From assembly GCA_036554605.1 (NCBI GenBank), contig DATBMY010000247.1:1-21623 (forward strand): a stretch of 21,623 nucleotides of DNA. The letters are read 5' to 3'. Position numbers and translations under genes: made by a program. Origin of the DNA: DATBMY01 sp036554605. Lineage in GTDB: Bacteria; Acidobacteriota; Blastocatellia; UBA7656. Positions 1 through 7,927 of the stretch are shown here, one piece after another; the stretch's first letter is position 1; every line of letters starts with the position of its first letter. The notes under the pieces are model-generated. The model ran no database searches, had not been told where the DNA came from, and worked only from the letters and a program-made list of their open reading frames with translations.

Positions 1-201
1 CGCGGCAATATCCCCCTGGCTGACAAGGCGTTCCCATCTGTCTCGGGCCACGGTGTATGCGCCAGAACTGAGAAGAGTGGGGAAGCGTGTTTCTGCCCGT
101 TGCAAATCAGGAAAACTCGGCCAGTGCTCCCCCTGCCTCTGCTCTGGCGCCAAAGCCTCTCGCTGGTCGGGGACGATCTCTTTTCGTAGCGGCTTTGACA
201 T
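1..201 (-). CDS. Partial hypothetical protein, N-terminal 67 residues
   Basis: An open frame starts at ATG 201-199 and runs off the left edge of the window without a stop. It is preceded by AAGAAGGGG about 8 nt upstream, a reasonable ribosome binding site. The visible part is hydrophilic and rich in Arg, Gln and Glu (it begins MSKPLRKEIVPDQ), with no signal peptide or membrane segment. I do not recognise a family. It follows the secreted hydrolase gene by 76 nt on the same strand and may be the next member of the same transcription unit. Codon use looks like that of its neighbours. Its true length and function cannot be judged from this fragment. Confidence 0.6.
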   Translation of the reverse strand, partial: MSKPLRKEIVPDQREALAPEQRQGEHWPSFPDLQRAETRFPTLLSSGAYTVARDRWERLVSQGDIAA

Positions 202-222
202 CGATTCTACCCCTTCTTAATT

Positions 223-238
223 GAATCCTCGCGGATTC
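223..238 (-). other. Small GNRA-type hairpin between two genes
   Basis: In the minus-strand transcript, GAATCC and GGATTC form a perfect 6-bp stem closed by the tetraloop GCGA, a GNRA-type loop. It lies in the 76-nt gap after the hydrolase stop and before the next start codon. It is followed by AATTAAG rather than a T-run, so it is not a convincing intrinsic terminator. An mRNA-stabilising or processing hairpin is equally possible. Confidence 0.3.
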
Positions 239-277
239 TCGCTGTTAGCCCGACTCTGTATGCGGCCCGATTTCTTC

Positions 278-2011
278 CTACTTGGTGTTCTTCTTTATAA
301 AGCTGACCAGCAGCTGGGGAATATTCTTTTTGCTCCCCTTCGATGTCTTTGCGATGCTCGAGACCACGTCCGTATGGGTATAGTCTTCCATCGTCTCTAC
401 GGCGAGTTTTCTCCTCGGAATACTCGTAGTCTCACGATACCGGTTGAAAGATTCCGCCGAGACAAGCATTCCGGCCCTTGCCGCGGTGATGCCGAGGACT
501 GGTATGTTGATGAGGTTGTTGCGGGTTACAGTGAGGGGATTCCCGCCTCGCTCCCTCTGCGCGGCGATGATCTCGGGCGAGATCGCACCTCTTCCAAGGT
601 CGATTACCTTCTTGATGTCGGTGCGCAGCCGCGTCGGTAGATACCATTCCAGCGTATCGGTCGCGTTAAAGCCAACCTCCGGGCCGGTCGTGTCGAGCAG
701 CGGGGTCTTCTGCCTGAGTATATCCTCAAGCCGGTTGACCTCTTTACCTCTCAGCTCCGGTCCTATCGTGCGGAGGTCACGTATCTCCGAATTCCAATGT
801 ACTACTCCGTTCGGCCCGGGATCCCTCGGCAGCCAGAGCCCGTTCGGGTTGATGCCCGCGGGGTCATCCTTTACGCGCACCGCAACATCCGCAAGCGTCT
901 TGCCGGGCGGTATGTGCAGGAAGCCTATTGAGGTCCTCGCTATTGGCTGGTACTGGAACTCGTCATCCATGTTGAGCGCCATCACGGCCGCGTTTGTAGC
1001 GCGGTAGGGTATGACCCTCGACATGTATCCCGAGTCGTAGAGCTGCGTCCCCTCCGGATCAAGCAGGGCGATCTGAACGCCGATGTCATAGATCTGGAAC
1101 AGGACCGCGGTCACAAACCCGAATCCATACCCTTCGGCAAAGAACGGGGGCTTCTCTCCCGCTCGCAACTGGGCGAGCCCGTGGATCTGGTTTACCCCAG
1201 GAACGGGGTCTCCCGTCAGGTAGAAAGAATCGGAGATGGGAGAGTGTCTGCCCGGATCGTACCCGCCTCCTACGAGAACCATCCCCTTAATCAACTGGTA
1301 GCCGGGGACGCCCTCGAAATCGTAGGCCGCAAATGCCTGCGTCATCACGGAGCCGAGCGAATGGCCACCCAAAAACACGTTCGGAGTAGCCTCCCTCGCC
1401 TGGTCAACTATTGCCTTCAGATCGCGCAGGTGAACATCGAGGCCCCATTCACTCATAAAGCTCGTTACCGAAGTGGGGTTATTTGAGATGTAACCTCCGC
1501 GCCCTGCGGGATTATTCATGTAAGCCTTCAGCGCGGTGATGGCGGCCTCCGGAGTGCGCTCCCGCCAGGCGCCGGCCGCCGGCTCCAGGTCCTCTAGCAG
1601 GTTGGAGCGGCGATCCACGGACCACACTTCGAATTTGCCTTTCGACTGGCGCACTACTTCTCTTGCGATTATCCCGAAAGTCGCCGCGCCCGATTCAAGC
1701 TCCGGGATCAGTATCAGTATCGCTTGAGGCGGGGTCGTACGGTTCTCATCGAAGAACCTGACGTATATCGCTTTATTGAGGTTCAGCTCGCCGTTATCGA
1801 AAGCCGCCGGGTCGGTGATCGCGCCCTTCAGCGCCGGATCAACCGCGACGTTTGGAGCTCCCGGCGTATTCGGCTCGACGAATCCGGGAATCACATAACG
1901 CTTGTTGGCTACTTTCACCTCCGCCTTTGCCATTCCCTCGCCCGGCAGGCCTAAAACCGTCAGGATGAAAATCAAGCCGAAAGGAATTGCTTTTTGCCTA
2001 ATGCTTCTCAT
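278..2011 (-). CDS. Secreted alpha/beta-hydrolase-like protein, 577 aa
   Basis: The protein begins with a signal peptide: Arg/Lys-rich start, hydrophobic run at about residues 9-22, likely cleavage after GMA or AKA near residues 28-30. This implies export. The motif GGHSLG at residues 215-220 is the nucleophile elbow of serine alpha/beta-hydrolases, making Ser218 the likely nucleophile. A C-terminal DYTHTD segment supplies His546 as the likely catalytic His. The acidic residue is not obvious. At 577 aa it is much longer than a minimal hydrolase, with a large insertion between elbow and His, so substrate cannot be inferred. The start has GGAGG 7 nt upstream of the ATG, and the gene ends in TAG. 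It sits 202 nt downstream of a gene of unknown function and is probably cotranscribed. Esterase, lipase or amidase roles are all open. Confidence 0.8.
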   Translation of the reverse strand: MRSIRQKAIPFGLIFILTVLGLPGEGMAKAEVKVANKRYVIPGFVEPNTPGAPNVAVDPALKGAITDPAAFDNGELNLNKAIYVRFFDENRTTPPQAILILIPELESGAATFGIIAREVVRQSKGKFEVWSVDRRSNLLEDLEPAAGAWRERTPEAAITALKAYMNNPAGRGGYISNNPTSVTSFMSEWGLDVHLRDLKAIVDQAREATPNVFLGGHSLGSVMTQAFAAYDFEGVPGYQLIKGMVLVGGGYDPGRHSPISDSFYLTGDPVPGVNQIHGLAQLRAGEKPPFFAEGYGFGFVTAVLFQIYDIGVQIALLDPEGTQLYDSGYMSRVIPYRATNAAVMALNMDDEFQYQPIARTSIGFLHIPPGKTLADVAVRVKDDPAGINPNGLWLPRDPGPNGVVHWNSEIRDLRTIGPELRGKEVNRLEDILRQKTPLLDTTGPEVGFNATDTLEWYLPTRLRTDIKKVIDLGRGAISPEIIAAQRERGGNPLTVTRNNLINIPVLGITAARAGMLVSAESFNRYRETTSIPRRKLAVETMEDYTHTDVVSSIAKTSKGSKKNIPQLLVSFIKKNTK

Positions 2012-2187
2012 GTCGATTCCTCCATTTATCTAAAACTCGAGCAAAGGGCCTGTAGAGGCGCTAGGGGACTCGCGCGCGCGCGGGGTCGTGGCACGCGGGG
2101 TCCTTATATGCTGGAGGTTGGATCTCCCGCCTCGCCGGTGCCCCTCATCGCTGGGTTGAAACTGACTCGCAGAGGAGATAGAGCGGG

Positions 2188-2207
2188 GCCGGGCAGCTGC
2201 GCCCGGC
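2188..2207 (-). terminator. Strong GC hairpin just after the 244-aa gene, possible terminator or attenuator
   Basis: GCCGGGC and GCCCGGC pair perfectly (7 bp) around the 6-nt loop GCAGCT in the minus-strand transcript. The hairpin starts 6 nt after the TAG of the 244-aa gene. The downstream bases (CCCGCTCTATCTCC) are not a good U-tract, so it may be a weak or factor-dependent terminator, or a stability element separating this gene from the hydrolase gene. Confidence 0.4.
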
Positions 2208-2213
2208 ACCCTG

Positions 2214-2948
2214 CTAATCGGCTGCCGCCGACGCAACATTCCTCTGTGCGGCCGCCGCGTTGACGATCCCGGACACGTCTTCTCCCATAAGCCTGCAGGC
2301 CTGGAATAGTGTCTGGTGCGACGCCAGCGCGCCCCGGACGGTCTCCGCATAAAGCTCATTGACGGCGACCGAGACGTCTCTTATCGGCTGCATGAAGAGG
2401 AGAAAAAAGTCGGGGAAGTTGAAGTTTGCCAGCGAATCAAGACCCACGGGTTGCAGTCTCTGCAACACCATGACGCGGACCTTGAGTTTTCTTAGGAGCT
2501 CAATACGGCGGTTCACCAACGTATTAAAATCCGCGCCGGCGTTCTCCTTTAATGTCGCCTGGAACCCCTGTCCTCTGCCGGCTTCGAGCGCGCTGCGGGC
2601 ATAGGACTTCAACTCGCCGTACTTCTGCACCGCGATATTGACCCGCTCGACGGTCTGTCCGAGCGCCTCGAAGCTCCTGGAGAAGCTCTCCAGAGGGTCC
2701 GGCCCGCCGAACGAGCCGCCCGCGAAAGCCTGCGGGGGCGCGCTCGCTTCCGCGGGCGCGTTCCCAAAGATGCCCATAAGGTTGCCCACGGTGTCGTCCA
2801 TAGCTGCCAACGCGTTTAAGCAATCCGCCATCGCCTTGAGCATCGAGGATGTCGCTTCTTCCCCGATTATCAAACCCTGAGAGATTGCCCTCGCGTCGCT
2901 GCCAACTCCTACCGGCGGGCACTCATTATGCAGACTTAGAACTCCCAT
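2214..2948 (-). CDS. Hypothetical helical protein, 244 aa
   Basis: I chose the ATG at 2948 because AAGGAGGT lies 5 nt upstream of it. An in-frame GTG five codons earlier overlaps that ribosome binding site and is unlikely to be used. There is no signal peptide. The first half contains a low-complexity stretch rich in Ala, Pro, Gly and Phe (around residues 65-85). The second half reads as amphipathic helices rich in Leu, Arg and Val, with the hydrophobic patch NFNFPDFFLLFMQP, then a helical tail ending in an Ala-rich segment. A coiled-coil or helical-bundle fold is likely. I do not recognise the family. It is one of three adjacent unassigned genes between the AraC regulator and the secreted hydrolase, and the four probably share a pathway or structure. 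Confidence 0.65.
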   Translation of the reverse strand: MGVLSLHNECPPVGVGSDARAISQGLIIGEEATSSMLKAMADCLNALAAMDDTVGNLMGIFGNAPAEASAPPQAFAGGSFGGPDPLESFSRSFEALGQTVERVNIAVQKYGELKSYARSALEAGRGQGFQATLKENAGADFNTLVNRRIELLRKLKVRVMVLQRLQPVGLDSLANFNFPDFFLLFMQPIRDVSVAVNELYAETVRGALASHQTLFQACRLMGEDVSGIVNAAAAQRNVASAAAD

Positions 2949-3026
2949 TTGGACCTCCTTCACATAATTCGAGTTCGTCGCGCCTACGAAGCGCGGTCGT
3001 TAATCTTCAGGCCGCTCATGCAACCC

Positions 3027-3698
3027 CTAATTGCGTAGGGCTTCCAGTTCGGCCTCAGACATGTAAGTGCCCATGACGAACTTCAATCCCGTTATGTAAG
3101 CGGCGGGCAGACCGTCGGGGTCGGCCGTGCTGTAGAGGGGCAGCAGCTCATATATCTGCCCGTTGCCGGGATTGCCCGCAGGCGGTATCGCGCGCACGTT
3201 GTCTATAGTCAGCAGGATCGGCTCCTTGTTGAAGAGCGTGACTCCCAGATCCGGGGCGTTGAAGATTGCCCCTACCGCCATGCGGCACGACTTTTCAGGC
3301 TGAGATTCGCACAGCGAGTCGAAAGGCGTCTTCAGCTGCCCGGTTGATAAGCAGTCCGGGTTAAGCGTCACTGTTATCTGGCCGATCTCTTCTGAATAGC
3401 CGACCATGCGCATCTCGATGAGGTTTGTGATAACCACGGAGTTGACCCAATCCTCACTGGTCGGCTTCGAGCGAGCCACGCGCACGTAGCCCTGAAAATC
3501 GACCTTGAACTCGCCCTTGCCAGGAATGAAGAATACGTCGGTCGATCTTATACCGAGGTTGTCGATTCCGGGCTGCGGGGGCGTGAATTGCGGGACTGTC
3601 TGCGGTGCGAATACGTCCGGCAACTCCGTCAGGTCTATACGAGGCCCATACGCTACTTTCGGGTTCTCCTTGATGTCTGTCCTAGGTTGGCTTGCCAT
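3027..3698 (-). CDS. Hypothetical beta-rich protein, 223 aa
   Basis: The ATG at 3698 is preceded by AAAGGAG about 10 nt upstream. There is no signal peptide or membrane segment. The sequence alternates short hydrophobic strands and turns (FKVDFQGYVRV, GQITVTLNPDC, LGVTLFNKEPILLTIDN), which suggests a beta-sandwich or beta-barrel. Three Cys fall in the middle (around residues 115, 129 and 137), and the C-terminus is acidic. I cannot assign it to a named family with confidence. The gaps to its neighbours are 117 nt upstream and 78 nt downstream, all on one strand. The intact frame and good ribosome binding site argue that it is real. No enzymatic motif is visible, so a binding or structural role is more likely than catalysis. 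Confidence 0.65.
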   Translation of the reverse strand: MASQPRTDIKENPKVAYGPRIDLTELPDVFAPQTVPQFTPPQPGIDNLGIRSTDVFFIPGKGEFKVDFQGYVRVARSKPTSEDWVNSVVITNLIEMRMVGYSEEIGQITVTLNPDCLSTGQLKTPFDSLCESQPEKSCRMAVGAIFNAPDLGVTLFNKEPILLTIDNVRAIPPAGNPGNGQIYELLPLYSTADPDGLPAAYITGLKFVMGTYMSEAELEALRN

Positions 3699-3815
3699 AA
3701 CTGCTCTCTCCTTTTCTACGGAATTTGCCTGTACACGACTGGCAATCGGCTTTATGAAGATGTTTGGAGGGGCTTGAACCGCCCCCCTCTCAATGCCTTC
3801 CTACGCGGTGCTCAT

Positions 3816-5147
3816 TTAGAAAGGGCTGTTGAACTTGCAGCACGGGACGCCCGGCTGGTCCGGTATGCCGTCCATGTTCGTATCGACCTCGCCCTCGGTC
3901 GTCGAATAGACGTCGCGGGAGTTGAGATCGATATGGCCGTCGTTGTCCCAATCGTTCAACTTGCCTTTGAAGGTCCCCGATATGAACACATTGGTCATTG
4001 GGCCCGCGACAGGATCGTGCAGCGTTGACAAAATGCCGTTGCCCGGTCGAAGTATCTCATCGAGCCCCTTGCCCGCCAGGCCCTCGAGGTTGGTGTAGCC
4101 CCACCCCTGGAAGCGGCCCCGCACATACCTGATCGCATCAGCGCCGCGGATCTTGAAATTCTTATCCAGATACCAGCAGCCTTCGCGCATGAAGCCGATG
4201 TGGCTCGATTGAACCCCCTGTGACGGATCATCCGCTCGGCCAGAGAGGTAGAACGGGCGATTCACATTGGATTCAAAGTAGAAGTTGCCTCTGTCTTCAC
4301 GCGTCCGCTCGGTGAATCCTCGGAAGAGGTAGTTGTCGATGTGCAGGCTGCCATCCTGATGCAGACCGGAAATCTGCTTGGCGATGACTAGTTTTCTCTC
4401 CCTGGTCTCTACATTTGGGCACGCATGCGCCTGTCCATATACACGGGCAAGCCCCTGCGGCGCCAGCGACAGTTTCCCCCACAGATGGTTTGACTTGTCC
4501 AATCGGATGTAGAGGTCGCAATGGATCAGGAGGAAAATCGTCTCGTCAAATGTGCGCCCGGATGTGGACCGACAGGCGCGGCTGTCGAAGGCCGGGTCGC
4601 CTGATTGCAGTTCTCCTACAAAGAGGCTGGCCCATTCGGCGATTTCAGGATCGGGGTCCTTTTGGAACCTGCGCAATGCCTGTATCGCCGGGATGCCTCC
4701 TAGCTTCTCGATTGCCCAAAGCGCATCCCACCTGACCTGTCGGTCCGTATCCTTGGTGACCACCTCGCAGAGCAACTCTATTGCGTCTTCAAGATTTCGG
4801 TCAGCATATTCATATAATGCCTGTTCCCGCATTACCGGGTCCGGATGGCCGAGCGCCTGCCTGCGCAATTCTTCGCTGGGGCGCGCGTCAAGGCGCACGG
4901 CGATGCGGTCTAGCGCATGGGCGAAGTTGCTCTCCCATGCGGAGGGGTCGCCGACGACATGCATCAGCGGATTCGGGTGGGTAAGCGCGGTGTAATACGC
5001 CAGCTCGATAACCTCCCGCTGGTTATCGGGAAGGTTTTCAAGCGGTATAGAAACCTTATCGCGCGGATTGCCGAGCCAGCTTTCCCAGCTAACGATATCC
5101 TCGCTCACGCGCATGTGCTCCAATTTGTTGCAAAGGTCAATAGCCAT
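3816..5147 (-). CDS. HEAT-repeat-like protein with C-terminal Ca-binding-type loops, 443 aa
   Basis: The ATG at 5147 follows AAGGAGGAAAGCACTCA, a strong ribosome binding site. Residues about 90-180 form two to three HEAT-like helical repeats (for example DRQVRWDALWAIEKLGG), typical of protein-binding solenoids. Residues about 200-390 look beta-rich and unassigned. Near the C-terminus are two loops of the D-x-D/N-x-D-G-x-x-D type: DWDNDGHID at 399-407 and DTNMDGIPD at 422-430, as in dockerin, thrombospondin type 3 and FG-GAP calcium loops. The protein ends in CCKFNSPF. No signal peptide is visible, which is odd because such Ca loops usually occur outside the cytoplasm. It starts 123 nt after the AraC gene. 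Function is unknown; a scaffold or binding protein is a reasonable guess. Confidence 0.65.
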   Translation of the reverse strand: MAIDLCNKLEHMRVSEDIVSWESWLGNPRDKVSIPLENLPDNQREVIELAYYTALTHPNPLMHVVGDPSAWESNFAHALDRIAVRLDARPSEELRRQALGHPDPVMREQALYEYADRNLEDAIELLCEVVTKDTDRQVRWDALWAIEKLGGIPAIQALRRFQKDPDPEIAEWASLFVGELQSGDPAFDSRACRSTSGRTFDETIFLLIHCDLYIRLDKSNHLWGKLSLAPQGLARVYGQAHACPNVETRERKLVIAKQISGLHQDGSLHIDNYLFRGFTERTREDRGNFYFESNVNRPFYLSGRADDPSQGVQSSHIGFMREGCWYLDKNFKIRGADAIRYVRGRFQGWGYTNLEGLAGKGLDEILRPGNGILSTLHDPVAGPMTNVFISGTFKGKLNDWDNDGHIDLNSRDVYSTTEGEVDTNMDGIPDQPGVPCCKFNSPF

Positions 5148-5166
5148 TGAGTGCTTTCCTCCTTAT

Positions 5167-5193
5167 TAGGTGACCTACTTACGATTCGACCTA
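5167..5193. promoter_or_regulatory. Palindrome plus repeated half-site ahead of the HEAT-like gene
   Basis: TAGGTGACCTA at 5167-5177 is an 11-nt palindrome (TAGGT/ACCTA). Its half-site GACCTA recurs at 5188-5193, exactly 16 bp away from the copy inside the palindrome. Both lie in the 123-bp gap between the AraC gene and the HEAT-like gene, just upstream of the latter's ribosome binding site. This resembles an operator arrangement and the neighbouring AraC protein is the obvious candidate, but the link is inference. Confidence 0.3.
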
Positions 5194-5270
5194 TTCGCGG
5201 TGATCATACTTAAAGGGCGGGGCGGCGGCTTCTTACAGATTGCGCGCTTTGTTCTTCAATATTGCTCGTT

Positions 5271-6197
5271 TTAAAGCCCGCTGGCGCCCGACGCGCCGGC
5301 CGCGTAGCTGCCTTGCGATTCCTTGACCGTAGAAACATTCACTTGCGCGCTGCCCGGCTGTTTACCCGGATCTATCTTTCTCCTGAAGTGCCTCGACACA
5401 AGGTAGGGAAGGGCGGTCAGAAGCGGCGGATCGGTTATATCGGGTGGTCTCAAATTTACATCGATCGTGCCGCTCACCTTTCCGCTTTTTACAAGCACCG
5501 CCCCTTCGCTCATTCCTATCCGAACAGCATCGGCTTCCGGTAACAGATAGGTGATCGGGTCTTCTGACCAGGTGAAGGCCGATGCGAAGAGATGATACTT
5601 TCCGTCAGCCACGTGCCCCATGCTGTAGGTGCCCGTCTCTGTAACTACCGTGCAGCTTGCGGGACTGCTTTGCGGCAAGCGACTGCGGAATAGCCCTATA
5701 AAGACCGGCCCCGGCTCTACCCCCGCCAGGTTCAGTCTTCCCTCCACGGCTGCCCCCTTCTCGACTGTCGCGCCAACAGGCTCTCTCCTTTCGCGAAGCA
5801 TCCTCATATATGGATTGGGTCTCTCCTTTGCCATCTGCCTTAACCTTCGCGGAGGTAGCCCGACAAGCTGTGTGAACCGGCTGGTGAAGGTCCCGAGGCT
5901 GTTATACCCCACCTCGAAACAGACATCCGTCACCGTCAAAGTCGTAGTCAAAAGCAGCCGCTTGGCCGCCTGCAGCCGTAAAGCGCCCAGGAACTGGCAA
6001 GGAGGAACCCCGGTGATTCTTTGGAAGACGCGGTCGAAATGAAACGGGCTTATGATTGCGATCTCCGCCAGTTCCTGCAGAGAAAGCGGCTCTCCTACCC
6101 TCTCGTGCATGGCCGTTATTACCCGCTCGACGGCTCTCTTATGAGCTTCCACAGTGCTCGGGCGTGTGCTTGAACTTGTAAGACGAAAATTATTCAT
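5271..6197 (-). CDS. AraC/XylS-family transcriptional regulator with N-terminal DNA-binding domain, 308 aa
   Basis: Residues about 22-122 form the paired helix-turn-helix DNA-binding domain of the AraC family. The first HTH lies around LSLQELAEIAIISPFHFDRVF (38-58), and the second contains the family signature VGYNSLGTFTSRFTQLVGLPP (96-116). In most AraC proteins this domain is C-terminal. Here it is N-terminal and is followed by about 170 residues of a beta-rich domain with segments such as GTYSMGHVADGKYHLFASA and VSGTIDVNLRPPDITDPP, perhaps a ligand or surface-binding module. AGGA lies about 8 nt before the ATG. It sits 62 nt after the stand-alone ketoreductase and before three unassigned genes, and is a likely pathway-specific regulator. 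Its effector and targets are unknown. Confidence 0.9.
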   Translation of the reverse strand: MNNFRLTSSSTRPSTVEAHKRAVERVITAMHERVGEPLSLQELAEIAIISPFHFDRVFQRITGVPPCQFLGALRLQAAKRLLLTTTLTVTDVCFEVGYNSLGTFTSRFTQLVGLPPRRLRQMAKERPNPYMRMLRERREPVGATVEKGAAVEGRLNLAGVEPGPVFIGLFRSRLPQSSPASCTVVTETGTYSMGHVADGKYHLFASAFTWSEDPITYLLPEADAVRIGMSEGAVLVKSGKVSGTIDVNLRPPDITDPPLLTALPYLVSRHFRRKIDPGKQPGSAQVNVSTVKESQGSYAAGASGASGL

Positions 6198-6259
6198 ATT
6201 CAGTATTCCTCGCGGTGGCTTCTCAATCCTCGCTTCGCGGCTCTACCTGTATGTGCTGA

Positions 6260-7903
6260 TCAATAGGACCATAAGCTTCTGACATGCTCTTTCTGAAATC
6301 CCGTCTCGCTGCTTCGCACCACGACCTCGATCTTATTGGGTTCCGTGGCGAGGGCCGCGATCTGCAGTGTGACGGGAGCCTCTCCGGAAGCGATCAGCGG
6401 ATGATAGACAAATACTCTTTTTAACATCGGCGGCGAATTTCGCCCCATCACCAATCCCGCTGCCTCACGCATTGCGCCCGCCGCTATTGATCGCAAGAGC
6501 GATACCGGGCGGTCAGGGGCTGAGCCGGGCCGAGCCTCATCATCCTGCATCTCAAGTTCCGCCTCGGCTACAAGCTCGACTCCGGGGTAATAGAGTTGCA
6601 CCCGTCGCAAAAAATGCATGTCCGCGGGCGCTTCATTCTCGAACCTCAGCGTCGGATTCTCGCCCTGCCTCCCCATGACGACTACGCGCACCTTGGGGAG
6701 ATTTGCTGAGAGGAGTGATTGCAGCATGCCGGTCCCGACCTCGGGCCGGATTGCGCTGATGCCCGCTTTGGCGAGCGACGGTTCATAACCCATGCGATGA
6801 ACCATCCCGGCCTGCGACCAGGGCGACCATTCGACAGCCAGGCAGCGACATTTTGGATGCGCATCGCCGAACTCCTCGGTCAGCAACGAGAGCCATTCAT
6901 TGGCCAGGGCGTAATGCGCCTGACCGGGCATACCCATACAGGCCAGGACCGAACTGAATGAAACGAACAGGCGCAGGCGGTTTGTATCGATTGCCGCCAG
7001 TACATTACGCGCACCCTCTACTTTCGTATAGACGGTCTCCAGAAATGTACTTTCATCGAGCGTGGCTGCCAGGCAAGGCCTGTTTATGCCAGCCCCGTGA
7101 ATCAGAGCCGTTACCGGCCCCATCGTTTTTATCGCTTTTCCGAGCGCCCTCCTGATTGACGAGGGATTCCTTACGTCCGCCCTCATGTAAGTGTGAGTGA
7201 CCTTCATCCGGCGCAGCTTTTCAAGAGTCTTTCTGACCTCAGCGTCCTCTTTGGGCGATGTCAAGCCAATCAGCGCAAGCTTGCAGCCGGTATCTCTTGC
7301 AAGCGCGATTGCGCATTCGGCGCTTATGCCCGTGCCCCCGCCGGTCACTAGAAGCACGTCGCTCGAATTCAAAGGGCTGGCGCCATGCGCCTGAGCGAGA
7401 TCGAGGGGCCTGAGCACTCTCTCGAATCGCTTGCCGCTCTCATCGTAGTGAGCTTCGCTGTATCTGGTCGCGCGATCGATCTCATCCCTGACCAGACCTA
7501 GATGAGCTTCTCTCATCGCAAGTGTTATGACCGACGCGCTGAGGTCGGGCGCTTCAAGATGAAAAGACCTTGCGAAAGAGGCGGCGCAATCTCTTTGCTG
7601 GATGATAACGAACCGCTTTGGCGGTTGCTGCCCCAAAGCGAGACGAGCGCCAAGCAGGAGCAATCTCAGATTGGAAGTGGTCAGGTCGCCAGGCAAGCAG
7701 ACTGCGACACCGCTCCCCGCGCGGCACCGGCTCAATTCCTCCTCCAGTCGCATCCTTAGCGGAAACCCCGTCTGCGCGATTATCCTCCAGAGGGATGCGT
7801 CCGCGAGCGGCTGCCGTGCCGGCAGCGGGCGCTCTACCATCTCAATGGTGAAAGCCCTTATCCACTCGGCGACTCCTCGCGCCGCTATGGAGTTATCTAA
7901 CAT
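6260..7903 (-). CDS. Stand-alone ketoreductase with vestigial dehydratase half, diverged partial copy of PksE, 547 aa
   Basis: The whole protein aligns by eye with residues about 1033-1562 of the PksE encoded at 8608-14430. Residues 11-180 match the structural part of the KR. The Rossmann motif VTGGGTGISAECA is at 186-198, and the SDR catalytic residues Ser318, Tyr331 and Asn335 (HYALANEW) are intact. After YPGVELVAEAEL the dehydratase region diverges: the D-H-x(6)-LLPG catalytic-His motif of PksE is replaced by an unrelated stretch (about 452-480). The protein ends at the first hot-dog, so the second, which carries the catalytic Asp, is absent. It should therefore reduce beta-keto groups with NADPH but not dehydrate. 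No KS, AT or ACP is present. The ATG at 7903 has no clear ribosome binding site but is kept because similarity to PksE starts at about residue 10. Confidence 0.85.
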   Translation of the reverse strand: MLDNSIAARGVAEWIRAFTIEMVERPLPARQPLADASLWRIIAQTGFPLRMRLEEELSRCRAGSGVAVCLPGDLTTSNLRLLLLGARLALGQQPPKRFVIIQQRDCAASFARSFHLEAPDLSASVITLAMREAHLGLVRDEIDRATRYSEAHYDESGKRFERVLRPLDLAQAHGASPLNSSDVLLVTGGGTGISAECAIALARDTGCKLALIGLTSPKEDAEVRKTLEKLRRMKVTHTYMRADVRNPSSIRRALGKAIKTMGPVTALIHGAGINRPCLAATLDESTFLETVYTKVEGARNVLAAIDTNRLRLFVSFSSVLACMGMPGQAHYALANEWLSLLTEEFGDAHPKCRCLAVEWSPWSQAGMVHRMGYEPSLAKAGISAIRPEVGTGMLQSLLSANLPKVRVVVMGRQGENPTLRFENEAPADMHFLRRVQLYYPGVELVAEAELEMQDDEARPGSAPDRPVSLLRSIAAGAMREAAGLVMGRNSPPMLKRVFVYHPLIASGEAPVTLQIAALATEPNKIEVVVRSSETGFQKEHVRSLWSY

Positions 7904-7927
7904 GTGATTATGCGATGTGAAGATCAG

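Noticed and set aside
2071..2082. Run of six CG dinucleotides in the gap before the hydrolase gene
   Set aside because: Real but short; could favour Z-DNA, yet there is no supporting context and it may be chance in GC-rich intergenic sequence.
3769..3785. GGGGC/GCCCC hairpin between the 443-aa and 223-aa genes as a terminator
   Set aside because: Only 5 bp (or 6 in a slipped form), with no U-tract; too weak to call.
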